Part shown: piece by piece, positions 37,711 through 47,825 of the stretch
Numbering within the stretch: the stretch's first letter is position 1
How the letters are laid out: each line of letters begins with the position of its first letter
DNA from: Aurantiochytrium sp. KH105
Lineage: Eukaryota; Sar; Bigyra; Thraustochytrida; Thraustochytriidae
Assembly: GCA_003116975.1 (NCBI GenBank)
Contig: BGKB01000124.1
Coordinates: forward strand, 140,745 to 204,744
Reading direction: 5' to 3'
DNA length: 64,000 nt
Notes under the pieces: model-generated
Databases searched by the model: none
Told to the model about the DNA's origin: nothing
The model's input: only the letters and a program-made list of their open reading frames with translations
Translations under genes and position numbers: made by a program

Positions 37711-38384
37711 GTTTGATGTCGTCATGGCAAAGTCAGGCTCTTCGATGAGTTAATAAAGACTATAACTGGACAACTGAAAGTGAGGCAAAGTTTGATGTCG
37801 TCATGGCAAAGTCAGACTCTTCGATGAGTTAAGACGAGCACTGGACAACCGAAAGTGAGGCAAAGTTTGATGTCGTCATGGCGAACTCAGGCTCTTCGAT
37901 GAGTTAGGACTAGAACTGAACAACCGAAAGTGAGGCAAACTTTGATGTCGTCATGGCGAGGTCAGGCTCTTCGATGAGTTAGGACTAGAACTGGACAACC
38001 GAACATGAGGCGAACTTTGATGTCGTCATGGCGAAGTCAGGCTCTTCGATGAGTTAGGACTAGAACTGGACAACCGAACATGAGGCGAACTTTGATGTCG
38101 TCATGGCGAAGTCAGGCTCTTCGATGAGTTAAGACGAGCACTGGACAACTGAAAGTGAGGCAAACTTTGATGTCGTCATGGCAAAGTCAGGCTCTTCGAT
38201 GAGTTAAGACGAGCACTGGACAACCGAAAGTGAGGCAAACCTTCGTCATGGCGAAGTCAGGCTCTTCGATGAGTTAATTAAGACTATAACTGGTCAACTG
38301 AAAGTGAGACAAACTTTGTTGTCGTCATGGCGAAGTCAGGCTCTTCGATGAGTTAGGACTAGAACTGGACAACCGAAAGGCGAA
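37711..38384. repeat. Nine-unit 75-bp minisatellite
   Basis: Units start at 37711, 37790, 37865, 37940, 38015, 38090, 38165, 38240 and 38314. Six are 75 bp, the first is 79 bp (extra taat-type bases) and the eighth 74 bp, with tgatgt lost near its start. The shared core is gatgtcgtcatggc, then tcaggctcttcgatgagtta, then ggacaaccgaa. All three frames on both strands are closed within a unit, so the array is not a coding repeat, although each unit contains a nine-codon ATG-to-stop reading frame. It begins about 100 bp after the DIX stop codon. It has no spacers, so it is not a CRISPR. Confidence 0.95.
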
Positions 38385-38454
38385 CCTGATCAACAGAAAA
38401 TCCAAAGTAAAATTTCAGATGCTCGCGCCGCATGACAGCTCGAAAGAGTAGTTA

Positions 38455-38670
38455 CTAAAGAGCAACAACATCCTCGACCGCGCCATTGGAAAGAAAGAAA
38501 CGTAGCTTGATACAGCTCGCATCCCGCAATTCTTCCTCAAGACTTCTTATCTCACCAACACGTAATGGACGATGCTCTTGCGATCCGTCTGCACTCGCTT
38601 TACTCTTCAGCACTAAACGTTTGGTCTTCTCTTTCAACCGCACGAGCGTTCGTGGGAATGGCGCTGCTCG
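38455..38670 (-). pseudogene. Possible orphan exon or gene remnant of unknown family
   Basis: A minus-strand open stretch of about 72 codons, ending in tag at 38455, runs back to an in-frame stop just above 38670 and has no ATG. It translates to a protein-like, charged sequence (RLKEKTKRLVLKSK, then RSLEEELRDASCIKLRFFLSNG). The composition looks more coding-like than its surroundings, but I recognise no family. It could be the last exon of a gene whose start is spliced in, a dead fragment, or chance. Confidence 0.25.
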
Positions 38671-39039
38671 TTGTTTGTTTTCATCGCCAGCTTACGCCGA
38701 GCACGCAGCCATTCTAGTCATTCTTCGCGCGAGCGATGACTTGCCATCACTGCTACATATGTATTAGGATGTTAGAGCGAGCCTCCTTTGAAAATAGAGA
38801 CTTATTTCTAGTTAGGTCCGTTCGAAGAAAGCTGCAAGTTGCCAGTTGTAAGTTGTTTGGAGGTTTCTTTTGTTGTCTTGGCAGCGGTGGCGGAGAAAGG
38901 AAGGTTTCAACATTGCACATCGTGGGAATAATAATCGTACTATCTCTATTCTATCTAGGTAAATCAAGTCAAACAAACACAGGTCATTCAGGTGATCAGG
39001 CTCAGGCACAACAAGGTCGCTGTCGGCAGCGGGCGGCGC

Positions 39040-39393
39040 TCAGACGCGGGTGGCGGTAAAGTAGCGCGCGCGGGTGAAGCGGCTCACGCGCTTGGGCTTC
39101 TTAACGCTACGGACCTTGTCTCCATTGGGCATGACCTGGTTTCCTGCGACAACAACGGTCTTCATGGCCTTGTTCTCGAGCTTGCGCTCGCGATCGGCGG
39201 CGGCCTGAATCTCAAGGACTTGCTTGAGGTCGCCAAAGTTGAAGCTGGCGGCGCGCGCGATCTCGATCTCTGCGTCTTGCTGGCGCGCCTCGGGCGCGCT
39301 GTTCTTGCGGCCATCCTTCTTCATCTCCTTCTTGGCAGGCTCTGCCCGGCGCACGGGCTGCTCAATGTTCATTCTGTGGCCGCGGAGGAGCAT
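39040..39393 (-). CDS. Small basic protein of unknown function
   Basis: 117 residues from the ATG at 39393 (MLLRGHRMNIEQPVRR); the inner ATG at 39372 is an equally good start. It is basic, with a helical middle (DAEIEIARAASFNFGDLKQVLEIQAAADRE, split here by me for reading) and a Lys/Arg-rich C-terminus (KKPKRVSRFTRARYF). Codon use is C/G-ending like other genes of the window, which supports reality. The upstream open frame is only an AGCAA simple repeat. I do not recognise a family. The abundance of basic residues would suit an RNA- or ribosome-associated protein, but that is a guess. Confidence 0.5.
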   Translation of the reverse strand: MLLRGHRMNIEQPVRRAEPAKKEMKKDGRKNSAPEARQQDAEIEIARAASFNFGDLKQVLEIQAAADRERKLENKAMKTVVVAGNQVMPNGDKVRSVKKPKRVSRFTRARYFTATRV

Positions 39394-39394
39394 C

Positions 39395-39486
39395 TTGTGC
39401 TTGTGCTTTGCTTGTGCTTGTGCTTTGCTTGTGCTGTGCTTTGCTTTGCTTGTGCTTTGCTTTGCTTTGCTTTGCTTTGCTTCTGG
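39395..39486. repeat. CTTTG pentanucleotide microsatellite
   Basis: A run of ttgctttgcttgtgctttg-type units (agcaa on the other strand), directly upstream of the small basic protein start. Imperfect at its left end and perfect (tttgc)n at its right end. It resembles the other pentamer tracts that precede genes here. Confidence 0.9.
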
Positions 39487-42400
39487 TTCTTGCTCTTGCT
39501 TCGTCTCCAAGGTTGCGGTTCTGCTTCGTCCCGCGCCGCGCCCTCGGCCTCTCGCTGTCCCTCGGGTCGCTGGCTGCCCCTGGCCGCCGTCAGATTCGCC
39601 CTTCGACTCTTCCTTTTCGGCCGCCGCCCTTGTGTCGCGTCCGGCACTTTCCCGACGGCCGCCGACCGACCGCGCGAGGCGCTCCCGGCCGTGATCAGCG
39701 ACCGCCCCGAGAGCGCCGCCGCGCCGCGCAGCTGCCCCGGACCGTTTTCCGGACGCCGCCGTCGCGCCGCGTCTTCACGCTGAGGCGCTTCGCTGGACGC
39801 CGCGCTGTCTTCCTTCCTTGGCGCATTTTGCGTTGCGCACCCCCTCTCTTTCGCCTGGAATATGCTGGCGTGGCTGGCGCCGCGCCGTGCACAAGGCCGC
39901 CCGCGAGAAGCCGGACGCGCAGCGCGGCGCGGCAGGACGGTACGTCTGCCGGGCGGTACGTCCTGCCGGCCGGCTGCACGGGCCGCAGAGTTTGCGGCAA
40001 GAGGGTGCAGCAGCGCAATACTGTGCAGTGCAGGGCAGTGCAGACGCAAGCGTGGGCGGCGGCGTGCGCAGACCAGGCTGCAGAACGGCCGCCGCTGCTC
40101 GCGCGTTCGCTTCCTCGTATGATGCGTCCAAGGGCAGGTCGAACTCCCAAGTCCGCTCTGCGTGCACGACCAACCAACCAAGCGCAACCACGAGACGACT
40201 GACCAAAATTACTTTCCGAAAGAAGGTTACGTACGCCTTTTTGGCCCACTGACCTTGCAAAAAAACCGCGGCGTGTGCGCGCGCGTGCTCTCGTGCGTCC
40301 GTGCGTCTCCAGCTGGCTGCTGCTGCAGCTGCAGATGCGCGCGGTCGATGGCGATTCAAGCCGCGAAGGATGGAGACGGATGCGTCTCGAGTCCTCCCTC
40401 GCCCAGCCAGCGCGGCGACCTGCCTCACACCCGTGCGACCGGCCCGCTGCGGCCAGCCTCGGCACGCGGTACGGCCCGGATTCGGGCCGCCGCGCGTCCA
40501 CCCGAGGCCGTGGCCGCAGCCGCCTGCAGCCAGCTGCGCCTTGCCGCCGCCGACCATTCGCGCCGCCGTCGAGCCTCGCCGACTCTCGCTGCCGTGAGCC
40601 TGCTGTGTTTTCCTCTTCCGTGCACACCTCGCTGACGGTTTCTCCCGCCTCGGAAGCGCCTGCCCCGTCTGCCAAACCACGCGGCTCTGCTTGGTCTTGG
40701 CTGGCGACTCGTGTCGCTCTCGCTCGATCGCGCAGCTGCCGCCGCTGCCGGCACGGCCGTGCAGGCGTGGCTCCGCGGCGGCGAGACCGCAGGCGCTTGT
40801 GGCGTCGTGGCTCATGGCGAGTGGCCCGAAGCAGGGGTACAGGGAGAAATAACTGGCCCTCGGTGGTTGAGCGAGTCACTCACATTCGCATGCCGCGTTG
40901 CGCCGACCGACCGACCGATCGATCGATGGCCGAGGGACGGCTGGCGGGCAGCATGCCGCATTTTAGCTGCAGCGCGGAATGGTCGCCGAAAGGCGATGCA
41001 AGACCAGGGGCCGGCGCACGTCGTCGCTTCTTGCTGCGGCCACTGCCAGCATGCGAAGCAGTGCTTTTGTCTCTTAAGCTGACGAGCGTGCCGACGGAAT
41101 TCTCGCGAAGGCCGCTCTGCGTCATACACGAAGCGTAGCTTCGATTGACCCTGCTGACCAACGATGAGCGTCGCGCCTCAGCCGTACGTCGCCCGTCCGT
41201 CCGCTGCCGTCCGTCGTCTGTCCTGGCCGCGCGGTTTGCGCCGCCGTCGTCGTCGTCGTCAGCTCGCGATAGACGTTACCATCGTCGCGCCGCGGCGCAC
41301 GTCCCTGGCCTCAAACCGTGGCCGTTGCTTGCAGTTGGTTGCCGTTGCCATAGTTCATGATGCCGCTGCCGCGTGTGACGACAGCCCGAGGATGACGGCG
41401 ATGCAAAGTGCGCGCAAAGACAGCGCGCGCATGGTAGTCCAGGCCTTCGAGGCAGCAGTAGCATTGCAGAGCTCGCACTGCGGTCGGTCTCGGCAGCCGC
41501 GGTCGCTTCGCTGCGCCCCGCATCGCACAAAAGCGCGCGCGGCCATCGGAAGAAGAGCCAGAGAGGGAGAAGAAGCAGCCCTTGTACTGATGAGTGGTTG
41601 CAGCTTTTGTTGGTTGTCCGGCGCCCCGACGCACCGCATCTGCGGCCACTCGTTTGCCTGTGTTTTCCTCTGCCTCCCTGCACGCGCTGCCAGCAGCAGC
41701 AACGGCTGGCTGTGGCTAGTGGCCAGGGCATGGAGATGCGGTAGCGGAGACAGCAACTCTGCAGCCAGCAGCCAGATGCATAGGCAGGCTATGGCTCGTG
41801 TAGTGTAGGCAGTGGCGGTGCGCCCTGCTGCAGCAGTCTGATGCAGCCGCAGCTGTCGACCGGGGCGGCCGCACCTGGCTGTTCAGGACGAGATGCGATT
41901 CGGCGCGCGCCGGAAGCCAAGCTGACCTAATCTAATAATGCCCAGGGCGAGATTGGCGGGAGATTCGGTGAAGGAAATGAAAAAGTTCTTTCACGCGAGT
42001 CGGAGGCGCTCTTGGTCATCCCGGGAAATTCGCGCCAACCTGCAGGGCACTAACAGACGTGCGTCCCGGATTGATGGCGGGCGGGGAGCGCCGTGCCGCG
42101 AGCGAGACCCGGGCCAAGTAAAAGTAGTAGTAGTGACGAGGAGGCTGGAGACAGGACTTGCGAATCTTCAAGACCATGTAAACGATGCAGCAGTCGCAGT
42201 CAGGAGTCAGGCATGGGGAAAGCAAATACTTTTGTTACTTGGCAATTCGTTGGTCTTAAAACTGTAAGTCGTTCACATCATGTGGAGTTGAATGGGCCTA
42301 CGGCCGGCCACATTGGCGTGAGGACGTCACTTTTTCCTTGTGGCAGCCAGATCAGCCAGCCAGCCAGCCAGCTGCAGATTGGCGCCAAGTCGGGAAATCT

Positions 42401-43539
42401 AGACTAGGTAGGCCTTGGTCCATCACTCATTCACGCACTCACTCACTTACTCACTCACACACTCATTCGTCTCACCCAGGCCGTGCTGCCGAGCCGAGAT
42501 GCATATCCTCTTGGATGGATGGACGGTTCCCCGAAGCGACCCGGCCGCTGCCGTCACCGGTCAGTCGGCCGATTCCCCGGCGCCTCCAGATTAGGTCTTC
42601 GGGTCCAAGACGTTTCACAAGTCCAGGCTCCATCCCGGACGCGTTGCCCGCCGTTGCCTGCTGGTGCTGCTGGCCGCATCGCTACTGGCCATGCTGGCAG
42701 GGCCGGCTGGCTGGTTGGCTGGTTGCCAATCGTCCGTTCACGTAATTCTGTCCCCTGGAAGAGGCCGTCTCGCTTACTTAGGCACGGCCTACCGCCGCAG
42801 TGGCCGGTAACAGGCCAACGTCTCGTGCCGTCCGTCGTCGTGATTTCCATGACGGTCACTGTCAGTGCAGCTGCAGATGCCGGCTTTCCGCTGGCTAGCG
42901 CGCCATGGCTGGCTGTGGCTGGCTTGTGACCACGGATTCGGAATCTCGGGGTCTGTGTTTTCCTGCATCTGCTTGCGGCTTTTTCTGAAACCAAGGCGAA
43001 CCGCCGTCCTCCTTTGCAGGTCACACTTTTCTGGGTCCGTGCATCTCGTCGCCGTCGCGCTACAGTCCGATTTCACTCAACCGCAATCGTCGCAACCGAC
43101 GCCAACCGTAGCTGCGCTCGCCCGGCAGTTTTCCCACCACAGGTCTTCCTCCTCATGGTGCCTCCTCATGCAAACACCCAAACGCGGCCTTCTACTGCTG
43201 CTGCAGCTGGCAGTGAGTGTGGCAGCTCGTTTCACATGCAGACCACATGATGGCGAGCGGCCTCTCGCTTCGTGAGCCACACCAAGCACGAGACCCGAGG
43301 CCCCGTCGTACGCACAGGCATCGCACGTCTGCCCTTTTCCTCCGCGACATCGTCTCTCCTCGCGCGTAAAAAGAAGACGTGTGCGCTCCTCATCCCATCT
43401 CATCTCCTCCATCTCCCGACGAGTCCTAACCCAGGAAACGCACCCCGCGCGAGCGCAGCGGCATCGGGAATGGAGCGGCGCCGCAGACGCCGCCCGCCGA
43501 GCCCTCCGCGCCGGCCGTCCCTGTGAAAGCGGCGCCGCG
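39487..43539. other. Gene-poor 4.1-kb divergent interval
   Basis: Between the small basic protein and the CYB5R4-like gene I see no supported gene. Long open frames occur on both strands (for example 39695-40879 minus and 40275-41138 plus), but they are Arg/Ala/Ser-rich, overlap each other in antisense and contain no domain. The DNA is GC-rich with many short direct repeats: gatcgatcgatcga near 40915, ccagccagccagccagc near 42354-42372, cactcactcactt near 42435-42455, and ctggctggttggctgg near 42706. It may hold long 5' UTRs, a non-coding RNA or a fast-diverging gene. Confidence 0.45.
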
Positions 43540-45171
43540 ATGAAGAACGACGGCGCGGACGATGACGATGCCGGTGTCGAGGACGCCTTGGCGGCGAGCA
43601 AAGCAGAACAAACCTCCAACGGAGGAGCCTCGGCACGTGCGAGCACGCGCAGTGCGGGCGCGCGTGCGGGCGCGACGGGCGGGCCCGGCCGCGCAGAGCC
43701 GCAGAGCCGCAGCGGCGGCGGCGCGGGGCGCGGAGGGGCGGGCATCAGCGACGCCGCGGCGCCGAGGAAGCTTCAGCGGAGCATGGCGACGACGGTGACG
43801 CCCGCGCCCAAGCGCGGCGGCGGCGGGCGCGTCCACCTGGGGCCCGGCTTCAGCCAGCTCGACTGGTTCAAGCTGGCTGTGCACGCGAGCGACCCGGCCG
43901 GCAGGAATGGCGCGCCGCTGCGGCCCATCACCATGGCCGAGCTGCGCGCGCACAACAGCACGAGGACGGATTTCTGGATGGCGCTCCGAGGGAAGGTCTA
44001 CAATGTCACCAAGTACGTGCCATACCACCCCGGCGGTGCTGACGAGCTCGCGCGCGCGCTCGGCGAGGATGCCACCCTTCTCTTTGATGAGGTCCACCCC
44101 TGGGTCAGCGAGAGCATGATCAACTCACTCGAGGTCGGCTGGCTCGTCGATGGCGACGAGAATACCGGCGCCGCGGCATCCAGTGCCAAGGCGTCCAACG
44201 TCAAACCTCCTGCCTCTCGCGCACGACTACTTGCGCGCGCGGTGGGTCTGTCTGGGAACCGCGGCGCCGAAACCGCGACGGCAAAGCCACGGGCGGGCCC
44301 GACTTCTGGACCAGGGGAATCCAATGCTTGGCTCGACTGCTCGCTTGTCTCGGCCGAGCCAAGCGATACCAAGCATTGCTTTTGGATCCGTGTTCGCGTT
44401 GATGACCTTGCACAAGATGCGCAAAAGCTTCTCGCCACGCCAGGCGTCTATGTCAAGCTGCTTGCAACCATTGGCGAAAAGAAAATTGAACGACCTTTTA
44501 CACCCCTTCTGTCTACAAGTACGCTTACGAGCAGACCTGCCTGCGAACCGGGAGAAATCGACATGCTCATCAAGCTTTACGAAGATGGAATGATGACGGC
44601 GCACCTTGCGGGTGCGCTCGCAGACGGAAACGCGCTCGATGGTCTCAAGGTACAGCTTCGTTCTGCTCCTTACCGAGTTGGAATCGTGGACGGCCGTTTT
44701 GCTATGGCTGCATATGGCGCTGCTTCATTCCGTCGCGCCACGCCTGATGTACGAATCAAACATGTGTGTATGATTGCGCAAGGCACTGGGGTGATGCCGT
44801 TTACGCAGCTTCTTGACGCAGCTTCGACAAGTCTCGAGTCCTCAACCGACGAGGAAATGGACTTCCCTACGTTTTCCATGCTTCTTGCTAGTCGCACCCT
44901 CGACGAAGCGCCGTTGCACGAAGAGCTTGCGGCTTCCGATTTGCTTCAAGACTCCTTGGAGCTCGTCTTGAGCGAAGAGGACAATCGCATCACTGAGTCG
45001 CTCTTGAACCTCCATTTGGAGAAATTTTATGGCTGCACTGCACAAGAAGAGTCTTCCAGTGCGCCAGGACTTCGTATTGTGGTGTGTGGCTCCTTTTTCT
45101 TTGCTGAAGCAATGCAAAAGGTCATTCTCAAGGCTGGTTGGCCCTCAAGCTGCGTCATCATTCTTGACTGA
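43540..45171 (+). CDS. CYB5R4: Cytochrome b5 / cytochrome b5 reductase fusion, NCB5OR (CYB5R4)-like
   Basis: 543 residues from the ATG at 43540 (MKNDGADDDD). After a disordered Ala/Gly/Ser-rich N-terminus (about 1-95) comes a b5 domain (about 130-205). FWMALRGKVYNVTKYVPYHPGG holds the first heme ligand, His163, and FDEVHPWV the second, His186; the spacing and VH-WV context are those of NCB5OR rather than microsomal b5. The C-terminal half is a ferredoxin-reductase-like module: ERPFTPL (flavin-binding RxFT/S, about 318), IAQGTGVMP (NAD(P)H-binding GxGxxP, about 416) and VVCGSFFF near the end. Animal NCB5OR has a CS domain between the modules; I cannot see a convincing one here. NCB5OR reduces heme acceptors with NAD(P)H at the ER. 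Confidence 0.8.
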   Translation: MKNDGADDDDAGVEDALAASKAEQTSNGGASARASTRSAGARAGATGGPGRAEPQSRSGGGAGRGGAGISDAAAPRKLQRSMATTVTPAPKRGGGGRVHLGPGFSQLDWFKLAVHASDPAGRNGAPLRPITMAELRAHNSTRTDFWMALRGKVYNVTKYVPYHPGGADELARALGEDATLLFDEVHPWVSESMINSLEVGWLVDGDENTGAAASSAKASNVKPPASRARLLARAVGLSGNRGAETATAKPRAGPTSGPGESNAWLDCSLVSAEPSDTKHCFWIRVRVDDLAQDAQKLLATPGVYVKLLATIGEKKIERPFTPLLSTSTLTSRPACEPGEIDMLIKLYEDGMMTAHLAGALADGNALDGLKVQLRSAPYRVGIVDGRFAMAAYGAASFRRATPDVRIKHVCMIAQGTGVMPFTQLLDAASTSLESSTDEEMDFPTFSMLLASRTLDEAPLHEELAASDLLQDSLELVLSEEDNRITESLLNLHLEKFYGCTAQEESSSAPGLRIVVCGSFFFAEAMQKVILKAGWPSSCVIILD

Positions 45172-45926
45172 TGCGTTTTTGGCTCCTTTGTTCATCTGCA
45201 CGTGTTATATCACATCCACATTGTTCGGACGTTAGTTCTCTCTCTTCCTTCTCTCTCCCTTTCGCACACACACATATACAAACAAACAAAAAAGCAAGCT
45301 TGCGTTCCTGTCTTCTTTCATCGTCATAAACGCAGCAAACATTCTGCGCAGAGCCCTTCCTCTCCATTCATGACAAACCAAGGTGGAGGCGTTTCAATCC
45401 TTTTTTCAACAAAAAAAAAAGCCAACAAAATTTGCGAAAAGAATAACACGACTCTTGCTTGTCCACATAGTTGCAGTGCACCTCACGAGGATGCGAACAA
45501 AAATGCAGCTGTGGTGCTTGGAAGAATGCACGGCGTATGCTCTACATGGATGAGTGGAATCAAGTAGAAATGGTGATTCTTTAGATAAAATTCGAATCGC
45601 GAAAAAATGATGAATTTTTGAGGTCTAATTATCGAACACCCATGCAACGCTGCCGTTAGGAAAGAAATAGAGTACGAAAGGAAGAAAAAGAGAGAAGAAA
45701 AAAGATCGAGTGATTCCGGCTTTCCCAATCATTAAAATTGACCTGGCTCTCGGTCGGTAGTGTCGTGGGTTATTTGAACAGAGTACTTTCCATCGTCCGA
45801 TATCCTTTCTGCGTCTGCTGCAGGCGTTTGCTGCCGAGACGACCGGCCACCATATCATCTTCATCATGCTCATCATTCAGCTGGCATCATTCATTACCTT
45901 GCCAACTAGAGTGAGTTTGAAGGCAT
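45172..45926. other. Convergent 3' region between CYB5R4-like and Ig-like genes
   Basis: 755 bp, clearly AT-richer than surrounding genes, with T- and A-runs (a 10-bp A-run near 45411), gaaagaaataga and a degenerate cacaca tract near 45266. Consistent with two 3' UTRs facing each other. No gene or structured RNA recognised. Confidence 0.5.
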
Positions 45927-47825
45927 TTATGCGCCCGTGAGTGCACTGAGCACCAGGCCTACGAACCTGGTACGAGCGTCGGAGCCTGTGCGATCTGAAG
46001 ACGTTGACGCGCACTGAGGCGTACTTGCGCAAAAAAGGCCAGCCTGAAAAGCAACCCGTGTGAGAAGGTCATCGTGATACCGAAGCAAGGACGCATCTTG
46101 CTGCGCATCGATACGCGCCTTGGCAAGATCATCGAGGGCGGCAAACACATTCACAAGCAGCGAACGCTTCTTTGATGTACCGTGCAGAGCGCGCAGCATA
46201 TCGAGTGCTTGATCCTGTTTCTGAACAAGCGCTGCGTCCGAGTGCGCTTGCAGCAATAGAGATTGCAGCGACGGAAAGCAGTCGAGATATTCAGCGCGAG
46301 GCCCTGCGGCAATGACCGCGGCTCCGCCATCAACAGATGCCGCTCGCATAATGTTGTCTGGAGCGTGGCGGAGCAAACAGGTTCGGACCTGGCGCACGCG
46401 CGTCGAGTCTCCGCGCTTGGCCTGCTCCTCAAGCTCAATCAAAGACGGGACGAGCATGAGAGGAGGCTCAACGCCAGGCAGAGGATCTTGGTGCGGGACC
46501 TCAGATACCACCTCGGCGGCATCCCTTGAGGGCCGAGTTTCCTCGCCGTCAAGGACATTTAGATATCCCTCCTCCCAAACGAGCCTGCCGGCCTCGTTCT
46601 CGACGACACACGAATACGTGCCGCTGTCTCGCATCGTTGCACCCCGCACGCGGAGCACACGGTCTGTGGCGCCGGCAACGTTGACACCGTTGAGACGCCA
46701 TTGGAAAGCCGGAGCCGGCTCGCCCTCGGCCTCGAGTTCGAACTCAAAGGTCTCGCCCAGGCTTACAGCGTGGAAGAACGACTTGCTTGAGGCCACGGGG
46801 GCGACCGGAAGGGGACCGGCATTGGCCCATTGGTACGTCGCCCCAGCGATGGCGGCCACGACGGCGAGCACAGCTGCGAGAACGCCAAGAGTGCGGAAAG
46901 AGGTACGGGGACCCGAGGCCGGTGCGTCGGCATGATCATCAAGAGCTGACGCTGCGGCACTGCTGTCGCCATGCGCATGTCGATCAAGATCCTTCTGTTT
47001 CGTGTCGGTGCTGCTGGCGGTTGCAGCGGCGACGCCCATGTCGCACTCTGCGTGTGAAACATTCAGCAGGTCTGTCTTGGTCTTGCTCGCCTTGCTCTTG
47101 GTCTTGCCATTAGTCCTGATCTTGGGGGCGGCACTCTCTTGGGCGTCCTGCTTCGTCAAGGCCGGTGCATTGATATCTGGGATCTTTGCGCGCGCATCTA
47201 TTGCGGCTACATTTTGATCGTGTTGCTGTTGTTGTTGTTGTTGTTGTTGGAAGTGAAGGTGAGTATCCTTCTTGTGGACACGATTGTCGTCAAGGGTCTG
47301 CAGCGGACGCAAGGCGCTTCCATTGGATGCTGGTTGTAGCGCTGCTGCAGTCGATGTCGACGCGGCCCGGCGACCCACGCCGTTGGAGAGCTTGCCTCCT
47401 CGGACGGCCTTGCGGGCGGTCTGACGGCGCAAGTCTGGCGCTACGTTTTCCCGGCGGATGTTTTCTGCATCATGCCCATTTTCGTCCCAAAGCTGAGCCA
47501 TGGCTCCAGCGCCCTGCCGCCTGCCGGGCAACGCGTCTTCGTCGCTGCTGCCGCCGTTAGACGCGAGGCCGTTGGCGTTCGGATGGTGTGAGTTGCCCAG
47601 ACTGATCTCCCCGAGCGGGGCCGACTTGCGCGCCATCGACCGCGTCGTCGCCTGCTGCCTGCGCTGCTGCTGCTGCTGCTGCTGCCGCTGCCGCTGCTGC
47701 TGCTGCTGCCTGCGGCCGCCCAGCTGCGCGTCGCCGCCGCGCTGCTGCGGCTCGTCCTCGTGCTTCACCTCGGTGGTCTCCTGAATCGCGTCCTGGGCCT
47801 GCGCGGCGAGGACGCCCGTCGGCAT
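45927..47825 (-). CDS. Single-pass membrane protein with polyglutamine tracts and an Ig-like domain
   Basis: 632 residues from the ATG at 47825 (MPTGVLAAQAQ). Residues 1-305 are disordered and contain two Gln runs (about 45-65 and 190-205). One hydrophobic span at about 307-332 (LGVLAAVLAVVAAIAGATY) follows, with no signal peptide, suggesting a type II orientation. Immediately after it an I-set-like immunoglobulin domain (about 350-425) shows GEPAPAFQWRLNG (core Trp) and DSGTYSCVVENEAG (the D-x-G-x-Y-x-C motif). The partner cysteine of the usual disulfide is replaced by Leu (FELEAEGEP), so the fold would lack the bridge. The C-terminal 200 residues are helical and unrecognised. Ig-like modules usually mediate adhesion or recognition; the role here is unknown. 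Confidence 0.72.
   Translation of the reverse strand: MPTGVLAAQAQDAIQETTEVKHEDEPQQRGGDAQLGGRRQQQQQRQRQQQQQQQRRQQATTRSMARKSAPLGEISLGNSHHPNANGLASNGGSSDEDALPGRRQGAGAMAQLWDENGHDAENIRRENVAPDLRRQTARKAVRGGKLSNGVGRRAASTSTAAALQPASNGSALRPLQTLDDNRVHKKDTHLHFQQQQQQQQQHDQNVAAIDARAKIPDINAPALTKQDAQESAAPKIRTNGKTKSKASKTKTDLLNVSHAECDMGVAAATASSTDTKQKDLDRHAHGDSSAAASALDDHADAPASGPRTSFRTLGVLAAVLAVVAAIAGATYQWANAGPLPVAPVASSKSFFHAVSLGETFEFELEAEGEPAPAFQWRLNGVNVAGATDRVLRVRGATMRDSGTYSCVVENEAGRLVWEEGYLNVLDGEETRPSRDAAEVVSEVPHQDPLPGVEPPLMLVPSLIELEEQAKRGDSTRVRQVRTCLLRHAPDNIMRAASVDGGAAVIAAGPRAEYLDCFPSLQSLLLQAHSDAALVQKQDQALDMLRALHGTSKKRSLLVNVFAALDDLAKARIDAQQDASLLRYHDDLLTRVAFQAGLFCASTPQCASTSSDRTGSDARTRFVGLVLSALTGA
47222..47250. 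repeat. GTT/CAA trinucleotide run encoding polyglutamine
   Basis: Nine consecutive Gln codons on the minus strand, read mostly as caa, in the Ig-like membrane protein. A second, CAG-type run lies at 47662-47712. Such tracts are length-variable in many protists. Confidence 0.9.

Noticed and set aside
37711-38384. Regular direct repeats that might suggest a CRISPR array
   Set aside because: Units are contiguous without unique spacers, and the surrounding genome is eukaryotic; it is a minisatellite.
39695-40879. Long minus-strand frame of about 394 codons, overlapping other long frames on both strands
   Set aside because: Arg/Ala/Ser-rich translation with no domain, antisense overlap with equally long frames, typical of GC-rich non-coding DNA.
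40275-41138. Plus-strand frame of about 287 codons in the gene-poor interval
   Set aside because: No domain, biased to Arg/Ala/Ser/Pro, and overlapped by other open frames.
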